Assembly (NCBI RefSeq): GCF_022655595.1
Contig: NZ_CP093379.1
Location: forward strand, 2,290,501-2,354,500
Direction of reading: 5' to 3'
DNA from: Ignatzschineria rhizosphaerae
GTDB taxonomy: Bacteria; Pseudomonadota; Gammaproteobacteria; Cardiobacteriales; Wohlfahrtiimonadaceae
DNA: 64,000 nucleotides
Part shown: piece after piece, positions 7,672 to 19,183 of the stretch
How positions within the stretch are numbered: the first letter of the stretch is position 1
Layout: every line of letters begins with the position of its first letter
Made by a program: the position numbers and the translations under genes
Notes under the pieces: model-generated
What the model was told of the DNA's origin: nothing
The model's database searches: none
Seen by the model: only the letters and a program-made list of their open reading frames with translations

Positions 7672-9586
7672 TATCCTCCTCCTTGTCCCCAAGCACCTTA
7701 AAATCAGGAATCTTATCTAATAAAAATCGCGGGCTTTTCTTATTTATCTTTTTTAGAGGAACAGCCTCAATATTAAAAGTGTTAATATCTCCGATACGCA
7801 CTGCTTGAGAGCGTTTTTTAATACCTTTACTGCTACTCAATCTTTTCAGTTTTTCATTCAATTTTGTTTTAGCTTCTCTTAAACTATTCACGGTCTCTTC
7901 TTCTACTATTTTTTGCTGCTCTAACCTCTCCTTTAAAACCATTTCTTGCTGTAATAGTGTTAAGTTTTTTGCATATTCTTCATCTGTACAGGGTACTTCT
8001 ATGAAAACATCATTACCTTGATCATAAACCCATATTTTTTCTATATTTTCTGGGTCAACACGTATTTGCACTTTAGCCCTATTTCCATATAAAATTCTCA
8101 GCATTCTTAACGACTCCGAGTTATAGGTTAGCCTCTTAAAATGAATCCCCTCATGACTCATTGATCTGTCGTATTGCTTAGCACAAATTAAATTAAATTG
8201 ATCTCTATCTTTAGGTAAAATAGCAGGAACTCTTTGAATATCTTTGATCCACTGCTGATAAGGTGTCGTTCCTAATGTTCCATGAACGGTTTGTAAGTAA
8301 ATATCTACAATCCAAAAATAAATAATATTTTGTAGCTCCAAGAGAGTAATCGTTGCTTCTGATATCGAATTATAATCACCTCTTTCCCTAATATTCGAGA
8401 AAGTAGTTCCACGAATTCTTTGAGAAACTTGCCCATTAAGTGTTCCTAAAAATCGCTCAACGCGACCTTTATAATTTGGTTCATGCTTAGGACAGAACAT
8501 TAGTTCAATGTTAAGTTCTCCACAAATTCTGCGAAGATGGGCAGAATGAAACTCAAGTCCATTATCACAAACTAGTAGTGCGGGAATCCCAAATGCAGGC
8601 CATGCCCCTTTAATATCAGGTACATTTTTTATTAAATCATCTTTCCCCCAAATAGCCTGCTTCAATGCTCGTACAACTGATAGTTCAGAAGGCGGCTCAA
8701 ATCCTATAGAAACAGCTAAAGGCATTCGTGTATGGCTGTCTAACAAACAAGTTAAATAAGGCCTTCCAATGACTAGTCCTGTTCTTTCATCTAAAACCAT
8801 TACATCCAAAGGTGTATGGTCGATTTCTACTCGTTCTAGTGGGTAAGTTGTTCTAACACCTTTACCTGAAATCCGATAATACTTATTAGCTGCTTTAATA
8901 CCATGTCTTTCAGCCATAACTGTATAATCATCTAACTCACCTATCATCCTATAAACTGTCGCTCTTGATGGAGACTCAATAGCGGTTTTCATAACATGGT
9001 TATAATGTTTAATCCGACTTATCAAGCTAAAATATACTTCCTGCTTACTTTGTCGCTCCTTAGTTAAGTAAATTTCGTTAACAACTTCATAAAAAATATC
9101 ACCAATCGTTTCTTTATATTTCCGATATCCTTTTTTTCCATCAGGTTTATTTTCTAACGAGTTTAATTGATGTCCAGATTCTTCCCACTTTTTCCACCAC
9201 CTGTAAAGAGTAAGGCTAGAAGGAGGGGAACAATCATCAATATTGTTAGCAACCCGAACAATTAACTCTTCTAATCCGACTCTTTGAGGCCATGGATATT
9301 CTTTTTGGGCCGCCTTCACATACTCATATCTCCTTAAAACTTCTTCTCTTTGTGATTCAGATATCAACGAAAAAACTCGACCTTCATCTGTTAAAATTAA
9401 ATTTTCTTCAATAAATTTTATAGTTCCTAATCTAAGCAATCTCTCAGCTTCATTCAAAGCAAGTTTAAGCTCTTGCGGACTTCCAGCTTCTTTTAAAATA
9501 ATTTCTTCATGAGAGATAGAGAATATTTGGTAATATATATTATTAAAAATCAGGTGCTGACCGATATTGAAATAAGCATGTTTCAT
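7664..9586 (-). CDS. tnsB: TnsB/TniA-type DDE transposase
   Basis: 640 residues from ATG at 9586; an in-frame ATG at 9592 lies too close to the AAGGGA ribosome site. N-terminal helix-turn-helix DNA-binding domains span about 90-240. The catalytic core has D258 (VEIDHTPLD), D343 (VCDNGLEFH) and E379 (KGRVERFLG), numbered from the upstream Met. A Mu-transposase-like C-terminal domain and a charged coiled tail that should contact TnsC follow. It overlaps tnsA upstream and tnsC downstream. It probably binds the 20-bp repeats at 11741-11840. Confidence 0.93.
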   Translation of the reverse strand: MKHAYFNIGQHLIFNNIYYQIFSISHEEIILKEAGSPQELKLALNEAERLLRLGTIKFIEENLILTDEGRVFSLISESQREEVLRRYEYVKAAQKEYPWPQRVGLEELIVRVANNIDDCSPPSSLTLYRWWKKWEESGHQLNSLENKPDGKKGYRKYKETIGDIFYEVVNEIYLTKERQSKQEVYFSLISRIKHYNHVMKTAIESPSRATVYRMIGELDDYTVMAERHGIKAANKYYRISGKGVRTTYPLERVEIDHTPLDVMVLDERTGLVIGRPYLTCLLDSHTRMPLAVSIGFEPPSELSVVRALKQAIWGKDDLIKNVPDIKGAWPAFGIPALLVCDNGLEFHSAHLRRICGELNIELMFCPKHEPNYKGRVERFLGTLNGQVSQRIRGTTFSNIRERGDYNSISEATITLLELQNIIYFWIVDIYLQTVHGTLGTTPYQQWIKDIQRVPAILPKDRDQFNLICAKQYDRSMSHEGIHFKRLTYNSESLRMLRILYGNRAKVQIRVDPENIEKIWVYDQGNDVFIEVPCTDEEYAKNLTLLQQEMVLKERLEQQKIVEEETVNSLREAKTKLNEKLKRLSSSKGIKKRSQAVRIGDINTFNIEAVPLKKINKKSPRFLLDKIPDFKVLGDKEEDNE

Positions 9587-10292
9587 AAACATTCCCTTTT
9601 TTTATATTTGAAAAAATAAATGTATTGCTCGTTAATTCATCATTTAAATCACAAACTAGATACCCATTCGCAATAGCACTATAAATAAATTCCATTTCAT
9701 AAAAGCAAGCCAAATCCTTTAAAGTCATTGAGTTACAATTACTTCTAGCATAAGCTTCATTTAATGAAAGCTGATCTTCTCTAGTTATTTCTAAATTTTG
9801 AAATTGCCTTAGTATCAATAAATTATGCTCTCTTATTGGATTTATTAACTCTTTATCAGTCAATACAATAAAATCAATATTTTGCTTTAAAAAATAAAGA
9901 GCAACATGATTAAAATAGTCTTTTAAATTAATTAATTTATTTAATGGCTTTATTTCACAATAACTAATCTCTCCAAATTGATTTATAATTTCAAAATCAG
10001 GAGTGTAACGTTTAATTTCACTTTGAAATGGAATAGAAAAGCGTTCTGGCTGCTCTTTAAAAGATAAAATATTAGATGAAAATTCAAATAGATAACATGC
10101 TCTACGCTCTAACTGAGACTCCCACGCAATCATTCTTTGCATCTTTTTAGAAGGAAACTGTCCTCGTACAGTCATACGCGAAGGCGTTACTGGATTCCTA
10201 ACTCTATAATTATTTTTTTCTGCCAAGCTTCTCTTCAGTATTGAAATACCAGATAACTTCTGCACGATAAGTCGTTTGTTTTTTACAGACAT
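9543..10292 (-). CDS. tnsA: TnsA endonuclease of Tn7-like transposon
   Basis: 249 residues from ATG at 10292, with AAGGA 6 bases upstream; the open frame continues to 10439 but that extension lacks a ribosome site. Catalytic signature: E58/E62 in AWESQLER, D99 in YTPDFEI, and E113-x-K115 in CEIKPL, the restriction-endonuclease fold of TnsA. TnsA cuts the 5' ends so the element moves by cut-and-paste. It overlaps tnsB by 44 bp. The 178-bp gap to the next gene holds an AT-rich likely promoter and a hairpin (about 10423-10456) ending in T6 on the plus strand. Confidence 0.92.
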   Translation of the reverse strand: MSVKNKRLIVQKLSGISILKRSLAEKNNYRVRNPVTPSRMTVRGQFPSKKMQRMIAWESQLERRACYLFEFSSNILSFKEQPERFSIPFQSEIKRYTPDFEIINQFGEISYCEIKPLNKLINLKDYFNHVALYFLKQNIDFIVLTDKELINPIREHNLLILRQFQNLEITREDQLSLNEAYARSNCNSMTLKDLACFYEMEFIYSAIANGYLVCDLNDELTSNTFIFSNIKKGNVYETCLFQYRSAPDF

Positions 10293-10471
10293 AAAAGATC
10301 CTTGCCAAACTATTTTGACAATAAAAAAATATATAAATGGAAGGATCAACTTGACGTAGTCTTTAATAAAATAGATACTTACAACGACCAAGGAGTAAGA
10401 ATTTATCTTATTCATTACAAGACGGGGCAAGTTAATCACTTCGCCTCGTTTTTTATTTACAATGCTTTAAA

Positions 10472-10645
10472 TTACTTATTTTCCACCTCCCTTTCTATTT
10501 GCAAGATGTATTCCTCTTGCATTAATTGTTCAAGTACTACAGTAATAAAACTAGCAAGAGACCTATGGTTCTTTTCAGCCTTATTCCGAGCCCAGTCTCG
10601 AACATTAACAGGGACTCTAATATTCATTTGAACTTTATTTTCCAT
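10472..10645 (-). CDS. Small Arc/MetJ-type ribbon-helix-helix regulator
   Basis: 57 residues, from ATG at 10645. It begins MENKVQMNIRVPVNVRDWAR and continues KAEKNHRSLASFITVVLEQL: a beta strand of alternating residues, then two helices, the Arc/MetJ RHH fold. It lies between tnsA and the divergent RHH+HTH gene, in the same direction as tnsABC. Palindromic TAGCATAATGCTA sequences lie just upstream. It probably represses its own and the tns transcription. Arc-like similarity rests on pattern only. Confidence 0.8.
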   Translation of the reverse strand: MENKVQMNIRVPVNVRDWARNKAEKNHRSLASFITVVLEQLMQEEYILQIEREVENK

Positions 10646-10669
10646 CAGTATCTCTTCTCTTTTTCAGAC

Positions 10670-10743
10670 TAGCATAATGCTAACCTAGCAAAACAATAGT
10701 ATTGCGTCAAGCTATAGATTAATCTACCATTAGCATAATGATA
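10670..10743. promoter_or_regulatory. Divergent promoter/operator region with two TAGCATAATG sites
   Basis: TAGCATAATGCTA at 10670-10682 is a near-perfect palindrome; TAGCATAATGATA at 10731-10743 repeats its left half. They flank the divergent promoters of the two ribbon-helix-helix genes, 25 and 28 bp from the respective starts. This is the arrangement expected of cooperative RHH operators. Confidence 0.65.
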
Positions 10744-10771
10744 GCTTTTCAACAATCAAGGAGTGATCAAT

Positions 10772-11686
10772 GTGTCGAAAGTAGATATACAATTTAACTT
10801 ACGAGTCCCTAGCGAGTTAAAAGAAAAAATTGAGGTATCGGCTCAACATAACAATCGTTCTATTAATGCAGAGGCTGTATCTCGTTTATATAATTCTTTT
10901 TCAGAATCTCAGCAAAATTTATCAGCTAGTATTAAGGCTTTTGAAGATATTTTGAGAAAAAATCAACCATCTTCTAGAAGAACTGAAATAGCAACTCGTC
11001 TCAATATTTCTCTAAAAAAGATTAATGAAGCACTCATGTACAGCAAGAAGCTATCCCCTGCTCGCATCGCAAAAAGCATGGGAAATAATTATGCTGAGCC
11101 TATGGAAAATTTTTTCATGGGGCTAGAAGAACCCTCTTTTTCTCAACTCGAAGATATTGCCAAATACCTGAATATTAATTCAGACTGGTTATTATTTGGA
11201 GAAGGTTCTATCTTTTCTATATCATACGCTCGCGTTCCAACACCAGAGCAAGAAGGTGTAAATTGGCTTACAGATAAAAATCTAAATAATAATTTAACTC
11301 ACTTATACTTTTTACGACAAGATAATGAGGCTGGGGAGCTTATAATTATCAAACAATATGGTAATTGGCATTGCACAGTATTTAAGACCCCATATCATAT
11401 TAGCGAAGTAATAGGTGCTACGGGGGAGGCCAATCTTATACGTCTATTTTCAACCTGGAAGCTTCTTGATAAACAAAGCTCACCACCTTCAGTAAGAAGC
11501 TTTCTAATCTCACCAAATGACTACCAAACCATATTATCAGGTGAAACTCATCCTTTAACCATCATTAATCAACTAACAAATAAACCTTGGTGGGAAGATA
11601 TATGGGATCATAATGTGTATGAAAAAATGAATTACTGGGAAGGATGGAAATCTCTTTGTAAAAGAATAAATAATTTAAGAAAGTAA
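10772..11686 (+). CDS. Transposon regulator: RHH domain fused to XRE-like HTH
   Basis: 304 residues from GTG at 10772, 8 bases after AAGGAG; the GTG at 10763 overlaps the ribosome site. Residues 1-45 form a ribbon-helix-helix (QFNLRVPSELKEKIEVSAQ, then NRSINAEAVSRL). Residues about 75-145 look like an XRE/CI-type HTH ending in NSDWLLFGEG, a phrase common in phage-type repressors. The remaining 150 residues are unrecognised and rich in aromatic residues. It is divergent from the small RHH gene and shares its operators. It is probably the transposon's own transcription switch; the fusion of two DNA-binding folds is unusual. Confidence 0.75.
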   Translation: MSKVDIQFNLRVPSELKEKIEVSAQHNNRSINAEAVSRLYNSFSESQQNLSASIKAFEDILRKNQPSSRRTEIATRLNISLKKINEALMYSKKLSPARIAKSMGNNYAEPMENFFMGLEEPSFSQLEDIAKYLNINSDWLLFGEGSIFSISYARVPTPEQEGVNWLTDKNLNNNLTHLYFLRQDNEAGELIIIKQYGNWHCTVFKTPYHISEVIGATGEANLIRLFSTWKLLDKQSSPPSVRSFLISPNDYQTILSGETHPLTIINQLTNKPWWEDIWDHNVYEKMNYWEGWKSLCKRINNLRK

Positions 11687-11701
11687 TAAATTACATAAAA
11701 A

Positions 11702-11729
11702 ACAAGCCCCTTCTTAAGAAGGGGCTTGT
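11702..11729 (-). terminator. Strong hairpin terminator at transposon end
   Basis: ACAAGCCCCTT pairs with AAGGGGCTTGT around CTTAAG. On the minus strand it is followed by six T. It would stop gyrB read-through entering the transposon; on the plus strand it lacks a U-tract. Confidence 0.8.
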
Positions 11730-11740
11730 CTATACAACCC

Positions 11741-11840
11741 TTGAATTTGGTATCACAGTTTGAGATTTGGTATCACAGTTTGAGATTTGGTATCACGGTT
11801 TGAGATTTGGTATCACGGTTTGAGATTTCATATCACAGTT
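11741..11840 (+). repeat. Five tandem 20-bp repeats, probable TnsB-binding sites
   Basis: Five head-to-tail copies of TGAGATTTGGTATCACAGTT: the first begins TTGAATTTGG, two have CACGG for CACAG, and the fifth has TTTCA for TTTGG. A degenerate sixth start (TGAGACACC) follows. The 20-bp period without spacers rules out CRISPR. The position at the tnsA-proximal end of a Tn7-like element matches clustered TnsB sites such as those of Tn7R. Confidence 0.85.
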
Positions 11841-11883
11841 TGAGACACCGTTTCATCATTCATGAGATTCGACAACAATTTAA

Positions 11884-14277
<2,394 letters not shown>

Positions 14278-14331
14278 TCACAATACCTCTTTATGATTCT
14301 TATAAAACTTTTTTATTAATATAGCCCAAGA

Positions 14332-15426
14332 TTATACCATTTTTTGAGCAACTCCGTCATTAAGTTCATAATGATTCATCTGCTCTTTTAATAGAGGATC
14401 TGTCAGCTCTGGAAACTCGCTCTCTTCTAAACAAGTGACAAATAACTGAGATTTCTGGGCGATTAATTCTTCTAATAATATTATCCGTTTATTTTCATCT
14501 AATTCTGCCGTTAAATCATCCATTAATAATATGGTAGAAGATTGATTTAATGCTTGATGTAAACGAATTTGGGAGAGCATTAAGGCAATGGTTGCCAATT
14601 TAATCTGCCCTCGTGATAAATGTTGCGCTACCAAACGACCATTACTTTTTAAGGAGAAATCCGCACGATGTGGGCCCGTTCTCGTAAAGGTCATTTGACG
14701 ATCTCTTGCTCTTGTTTCAGCAAGTTCCTCGCGCAGTTTTCCTTCTGTAAAGCCAGGCTGATACTCTAAAGCCCATTCGATATCCCTATCGATCAATCTT
14801 GCTAAAAGATCTAATACAAGGGGCGCTAACTCTGCTACAAATGCCTTACGGAAAATATTGAGGCTTTCACCAGCCTCTGCCATCTCATCTTCAATACTTG
14901 CTAGTACTGGGTCAGGATAATGCCCTTTAAGTGCGGCATTACGCTGAGATAAGGCCCTATCATATCTTTGCCAAACACGAAGATATGATTCATAATTTTG
15001 AAATAATCCCCAATCCATAAATTGCCGGCGAGCTTTGGGCTCTTGCATGAGATTAGTCCCTGTATCTGGTCCTAAAAAGAGCATTGGCAATAATTTTGCA
15101 AGGTGAGAGCGACGCTGGATAGTCTCCCCATCTTGGCGAACTTTAACCTCTCCGCGAGTACGCTCAAGCCCAAGCAAGGATTCTACCTCTAACTGAGGTG
15201 AATAGAGCTTAGCAATTACGCGAAAATACTCCTCTCCTTCACAGATTGCCTGATTGATACGAGAAGTTCTAAAGGAGCCTACTTGGGAGAGAAAATAGAG
15301 AGATTCTAAAAGAGAGGTTTTGCCGGATGCATTTTTTCCGACAATTAAATTAAATCGCGAGTCAAACTCAAAGGTTTGACTCGCTAAATGTCTGAAATTT
15401 TCTACTTGGAGGGATCGGATAATCAC
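14332..15426 (-). CDS. recF: DNA replication and repair protein RecF
   Basis: 364 residues. ABC-type ATPase: Walker A GKNASGKTSLLE (about 30-41), signature LSRGQIKLA, Walker B ILLMDDLTAELD. RecF with RecOR loads RecA at single-strand gaps. It starts 7 bp after the dnaN stop, so translation is probably coupled in the dnaN-recF-gyrB operon. Confidence 0.97.
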   Translation of the reverse strand: MIIRSLQVENFRHLASQTFEFDSRFNLIVGKNASGKTSLLESLYFLSQVGSFRTSRINQAICEGEEYFRVIAKLYSPQLEVESLLGLERTRGEVKVRQDGETIQRRSHLAKLLPMLFLGPDTGTNLMQEPKARRQFMDWGLFQNYESYLRVWQRYDRALSQRNAALKGHYPDPVLASIEDEMAEAGESLNIFRKAFVAELAPLVLDLLARLIDRDIEWALEYQPGFTEGKLREELAETRARDRQMTFTRTGPHRADFSLKSNGRLVAQHLSRGQIKLATIALMLSQIRLHQALNQSSTILLMDDLTAELDENKRIILLEELIAQKSQLFVTCLEESEFPELTDPLLKEQMNHYELNDGVAQKMV

Positions 15427-15432
15427 TCGAAA

Positions 15433-16533
15433 TTAGAGTCTCATTGGCATTACAACATAACGGACACTATCGCTATCTGAATTTTGAATCAAACAGCTTG
15501 AATTGGTAGCAGTAAAGCTTAAACGAACCATATCATCATCTAATGCTTTAAGGGCATCAATTAAATAACCCACGTTAAATGCCGTTGCAAATGATTCGCC
15601 TTGGTAGTTTACTTCCACTTCTTCTTCTGCTTGCTCTTGCTCTGGGTTATTGACCTGAAGCTTTAAGAGGTAATCAGAAAGCGTGAAGCGAATGCCACGG
15701 AATTTATCTTGTGAAAGCACAGATGCACGCGTTAAAGCCTCAATCAAGCCTTGGCGATCTGCCACAATGATCTTATCCCCAAGCGGTGGAACTACTCGGT
15801 TATAATCTGGGAATTTCCCATCGATCAATTTTGTGGTAAAGACAATACTCCCAAGCTCTACTCGTAAATGATTTTCACTTAACTCTAAGTGAAGCGGTGC
15901 TGATTCATTCTCAATCAGTTTAAGTAACTCTTCAACCCCTTTACGTGGAATGATGAGCTGTTTTTGTAAACCTGATGTTTCTGATAACTCAAGATAGGAT
16001 ACTGATAATCGGTGCCCATCTGTAGCCACAGCATTAAGCTGCGTGCCATTGACATCAAGCAGTAGACCATTTAAGAAATAACGCACATCTGACACAGCCA
16101 TTGAGAACGCTACGCGCTCAATCAATTTACGCAGTTCATTTTTAGGAAGCGTTAATGTTTTCTCAAACTCTAAATGATCTGATACAGGATAATCATCCAC
16201 AGATAAGCAGCTTAGCGTAAAGCGTGAGCGTCCTGCGGTAATCGTTGCACGAAGATCTGAAACCTCGATCTGTACTTCAATCCCATCTGGCAGGGCTTTT
16301 AAGATATCAAATAACTTACGCGCCGGAAAAGTAACCGCCCCTTGCTCGATTGGGATATGGGGAAATGAGCAGGTTAGCTCAATCTCTAAATCTGTCGTTG
16401 TTAAAGTGATTTCATCTTCACTGACTACACACTTTACATTCGCTAAAATCGGGAGCGTTTGTGTTCTATCAATCACACCGATGATTGCCTGTAATGGCTT
16501 CATCAACTGTTCTCTTTGAATAACTAACTTCAT
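15433..16533 (-). CDS. dnaN: DNA polymerase III beta sliding clamp
   Basis: 366 residues, the family length. Three clamp domains of about 120 residues are visible; it starts MKLVIQREQLMKPLQAI and ends RYVVMPMRL, the conserved clamp C-terminus. It forms a ring dimer tethering polymerase III. It is first in dnaN-recF-gyrB. Unusually, dnaA is not upstream: a 320-bp AT-rich gap with one DnaA box and then unrelated genes follow. Confidence 0.98.
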   Translation of the reverse strand: MKLVIQREQLMKPLQAIIGVIDRTQTLPILANVKCVVSEDEITLTTTDLEIELTCSFPHIPIEQGAVTFPARKLFDILKALPDGIEVQIEVSDLRATITAGRSRFTLSCLSVDDYPVSDHLEFEKTLTLPKNELRKLIERVAFSMAVSDVRYFLNGLLLDVNGTQLNAVATDGHRLSVSYLELSETSGLQKQLIIPRKGVEELLKLIENESAPLHLELSENHLRVELGSIVFTTKLIDGKFPDYNRVVPPLGDKIIVADRQGLIEALTRASVLSQDKFRGIRFTLSDYLLKLQVNNPEQEQAEEEVEVNYQGESFATAFNVGYLIDALKALDDDMVRLSFTATNSSCLIQNSDSDSVRYVVMPMRL

Positions 16534-16855
16534 ATGTCCTCTTCTAGAATCTTATGTTAGTGAGTAATTAGTACATGCCGTTTTGATGTGAACTCTTTAT
16601 TAAGGCTCAGATCACTGTATAAGATCGTATCAGTAAAATAGAATAACTAATCTTCAAAAATTATAGCACGATATTTTAAAGCGTGCCATTTGTAAAAAGC
16701 GAGCAAAAATGCGAGATTTGAAGCTTTCATCACAAATTATCTAGCTCTACAAGGCTTATCCACAAAGTTGTAAACAGCTTCCTTCCATACTACTGCGAAA
16801 CCCCGCAAAAAGTAAAGCCCATCAGTCATTTAAGCTTTTCTGATAAATTTACTTT
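16534..16855. other. Intergenic region upstream of dnaN with one DnaA box
   Basis: AT-rich 322-bp gap. A perfect DnaA box, TTATCCACA, is at 16756-16764. No cluster of boxes or obvious 13-mer array is seen, so calling it the replication origin would overreach. The dnaN promoter should lie here. Confidence 0.55.
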
Positions 16856-17257
16856 TTAAAAAGGTGGGTGATAGTCTCTAAAAGGCATTATAAAATTAAT
16901 ATCGAACGTCTCATAAAACCCTAAATATCCTAAAAGATAGAAAGTGACGCCCACAAAAATAAGTAACATCAAAATTCTGGTAATGATCAATCCCATCGAT
17001 CCTCTACCCTTGATGGTAAAAGGGCGAATTACATTTATCATCATGAGCATAGTACTTACCGCATAAAGGATTAGTGTTAAAACAAACACTTTCGTGAAAA
17101 TCACGTCCACATAATCGTAATCATTATAGATATCCACAGGCGGTGGAAATTTAATAAAGAGAATGATCGTGATAATAAGTAGCACGATATTGCCGGCTAA
17201 TAAGCCGTAAGAAAGCAATCGACTATTTTGATTCTCAATATCCATTTTTGTGCTCAT
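16856..17257 (-). CDS. Small integral membrane protein, unknown function
   Basis: 133 residues with three hydrophobic segments at about 14-37, 50-75 and 85-112, and a short polar C-terminus ending in RDYHPPF. No family recognised. It follows the gamma-carbonic anhydrase gene by 27 bp on the same strand and is probably cotranscribed. Confidence 0.7.
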   Translation of the reverse strand: MSTKMDIENQNSRLLSYGLLAGNIVLLIITIILFIKFPPPVDIYNDYDYVDVIFTKVFVLTLILYAVSTMLMMINVIRPFTIKGRGSMGLIITRILMLLIFVGVTFYLLGYLGFYETFDINFIMPFRDYHPPF

Positions 17258-17284
17258 TCAAGATTCCTTTCTTATTCAACAAGC

Positions 17285-17833
17285 TTACAATTTTCCAGCC
17301 CAATCTTTTAAATAACGATCTTTCAATGTCACATATTGCTCAGCTGAGAAGAATAGCCCTTCAATCTCTTTATCGGTTAAGGTCTTAATACGGCGAGCAG
17401 GAGCGCCGACCCAAACCTCACCCGTTTTGACGGTTTTCCCTGGTGCTAAAAGTGCGCCTGCCCCTAAAATACTGTGCTTTTCTACCTTAGAGCCATCTAA
17501 TAAAACAGCGCGCATTCCAATTAAAACCCCCTCCTCAACAATGCAACCATGAAGCATCGCACCATGCCCAACTGTCACATCTGCACCAATCACGGTTGGA
17601 TAACCATGAGGGGGATTAGCGCCTTCATTCGTGACATGGATAATAGAGCCATCTTGAATATTCGTACGATCCCCAATCACCACAGAATTCACATCAGCGC
17701 GGATAATAACGCCCGGCCAAATCGAAACATCATCCCCCAAGGTAATATCCCCAATCAATCTTGCACTTGGATCAATCCAAACACGTTTACCTAACTCTGG
17801 ATTTTTGCCTTCGAACCCCATAATATTACTCAT
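17285..17833 (-). CDS. yrdA: Gamma-carbonic anhydrase family protein (YrdA-like)
   Basis: 182 residues of left-handed beta-helix hexapeptide repeats (IGDITLGDDVSIWPGVIIRADVN and following). Metal-site histidines are present in SIIHVTNEG, TVGHGAMLHGC. The C-terminal helix includes GAPARRIKTLTDKE. It is a YrdA/PaaY-type trimer; the members vary in carbonic anhydrase activity, so the exact reaction is uncertain. Confidence 0.9.
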   Translation of the reverse strand: MSNIMGFEGKNPELGKRVWIDPSARLIGDITLGDDVSIWPGVIIRADVNSVVIGDRTNIQDGSIIHVTNEGANPPHGYPTVIGADVTVGHGAMLHGCIVEEGVLIGMRAVLLDGSKVEKHSILGAGALLAPGKTVKTGEVWVGAPARRIKTLTDKEIEGLFFSAEQYVTLKDRYLKDWAGKL

Positions 17834-18011
17834 TGTTCACCTTCAATTTTATGCAATGACTATTTAAAGCCATATTTTGATTCTTGTTTTATCGTTTTGA
17901 TAGTAGTATTCATAAATCATACAGCATATTGTAAGGACTTTTTGATAAACCCAGCAGAATATTGAGATCGCCAAGTAACTATATGGCGCTCATTGATAAG
18001 ATGGAATAACA

Positions 18012-19103
18012 ATGACAAACGAAATAAAACCTGATCCTTTAGCGCCACATCGCAAAGCGATTGATCAGATCGATAGTGAAATTTTAAGACTTCTTAATGA
18101 ACGTGCAATTGAAGCCAAAGCTATTGGCGATATTAAAATTGCCAGCGGTGATACCGAAATGTATCGCCCAGAGCGTGAAGCGCAAGTGCTTAGTAATAAG
18201 ATGAAAGCCAACCCTGGCCCGATTGCAGATACCGATATTGCAAGACTCTTTAGAGAGATTATGTCCGTTTGCTTATCCTTAGAAAAACCACTTAATATTG
18301 GTTATCTTGGTCCTGAAGGCACCTTTACTGAGGAAGCGACTATCAAGCACTTTGGTGGATCTGCTCATCGCACGCCCATTCGTACTATTGATGAGATCTT
18401 CCATGCTGTTGAATCAGGAAAATATGACTTTGGCGTTGTACCTATTGAAAACTCTACAGAAGGCGCAGTTAATCAAACGTTAGATTGCTTCTTAAGCGCT
18501 AATGTTTATATCTGCGGGGAAACAGAGCTTAAGATCCATCAAAATTTGATGTCAAATGAGACTGACCTTAAAGCGATTAAAACACTCTATGCTCACCCTC
18601 AATCCTTAGCACAATGCCGCTCATGGATTGAAGAGCATCTTCCACATGTTGAACAGATCGCCACCAATTCAAACGCCGGTGCTGTAGAAAGAGCCGCAAA
18701 GGAAGCAGGAACAGCAGCACTTGGTGGCAAACAAGCAGCTGAAGTCTATAATATTCCTATATTAGAGAAAAACATCGAAGATAATCTCACCAATAGTACT
18801 CGATTTTTAATTATTGGGAGCAAGCGGATTCCCGCAAGTGGCAATGATAAAACAACGATTCTCGTTTCAGCAAATGATCGCCCGGGATTACTGCTCCATC
18901 TTATTGCGCCGCTCTCTAAATACAATATTACAATGACACGCATTGAATCTCGCCCATCAAAAAACGGTAACTGGAGCTATGTCTTCTTCATTGATGTGCT
19001 TGGCCACTTTGAAGAACACGGTTTAAAGCTTGCACTAAAAGAGATTGAAGATGTCTCCTCTTTCTTTAAGGTCTTAGGCTCATACCCTGTTGCTCTCTAC
19101 TAA
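18012..19103 (+). CDS. pheA: Bifunctional chorismate mutase/prephenate dehydratase
   Basis: 363 residues. Chorismate mutase type II domain at 1-90 (R-KAIDQIDSEILRLLNERA). Prephenate dehydratase at about 95-275, with GYLGPEGTFTEEA, VPIENSTEG and NSTRFLII. ACT regulatory domain at about 285-360, with RPGLLLHL and ESRPSKNGNWSYVFFID, which binds phenylalanine. It converts chorismate to phenylpyruvate via prephenate. No leader-peptide attenuator is evident upstream. The downstream terminator is built from two TGCCGG words. Confidence 0.97.
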   Translation: MTNEIKPDPLAPHRKAIDQIDSEILRLLNERAIEAKAIGDIKIASGDTEMYRPEREAQVLSNKMKANPGPIADTDIARLFREIMSVCLSLEKPLNIGYLGPEGTFTEEATIKHFGGSAHRTPIRTIDEIFHAVESGKYDFGVVPIENSTEGAVNQTLDCFLSANVYICGETELKIHQNLMSNETDLKAIKTLYAHPQSLAQCRSWIEEHLPHVEQIATNSNAGAVERAAKEAGTAALGGKQAAEVYNIPILEKNIEDNLTNSTRFLIIGSKRIPASGNDKTTILVSANDRPGLLLHLIAPLSKYNITMTRIESRPSKNGNWSYVFFIDVLGHFEEHGLKLALKEIEDVSSFFKVLGSYPVALY

Positions 19104-19153
19104 GATGAATAATTATTTCTAGTCGATACCAAACAAGAAGATTGATCAAACAT

Positions 19154-19183
19154 AATGCCGGTCATTTTTAAATTGCCGGCATT
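19154..19183 (+). terminator. Terminator of pheA made from inverted AATGCCGG words
   Basis: AATGCCGG at 19154-19161 pairs with CCGGCATT at 19176-19183, followed by T-rich DNA. The two arms are copies of the over-represented genomic word. Confidence 0.75.

Larger units (their letters stand above)
6012..11880 (-). mobile_element. Truncated Tn7-like transposon (tniQ'-tnsC-tnsB-tnsA end)
   Basis: Contains tniQ (truncated), tnsC, tnsB and tnsA in overlapping order, a transposon-type regulator pair, and five 20-bp tandem repeats at 11741-11840 next to gyrB. In Tn7 the end nearest tnsA carries clustered TnsB sites and faces the attachment gene; the same geometry holds here with gyrB. The opposite end and any cargo are absent because IS481 copy A cuts into tniQ. 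The exact terminal base near gyrB is uncertain; a TGT/ACA boundary around 11877 is plausible. Confidence 0.85.

Noticed and set aside
10302-10631. Plus-strand 109-residue open frame
   Set aside because: It is antisense to the RHH gene and its promoter region, with no ribosome site and unnatural composition.
11741-11840. CRISPR array
   Set aside because: The 20-bp units are contiguous, with no spacers and no cas genes; TnsB-site array fits better.
16534-16855. Replication origin upstream of dnaN
   Set aside because: Only one DnaA box and no obvious unwinding repeats; not enough to call an origin.
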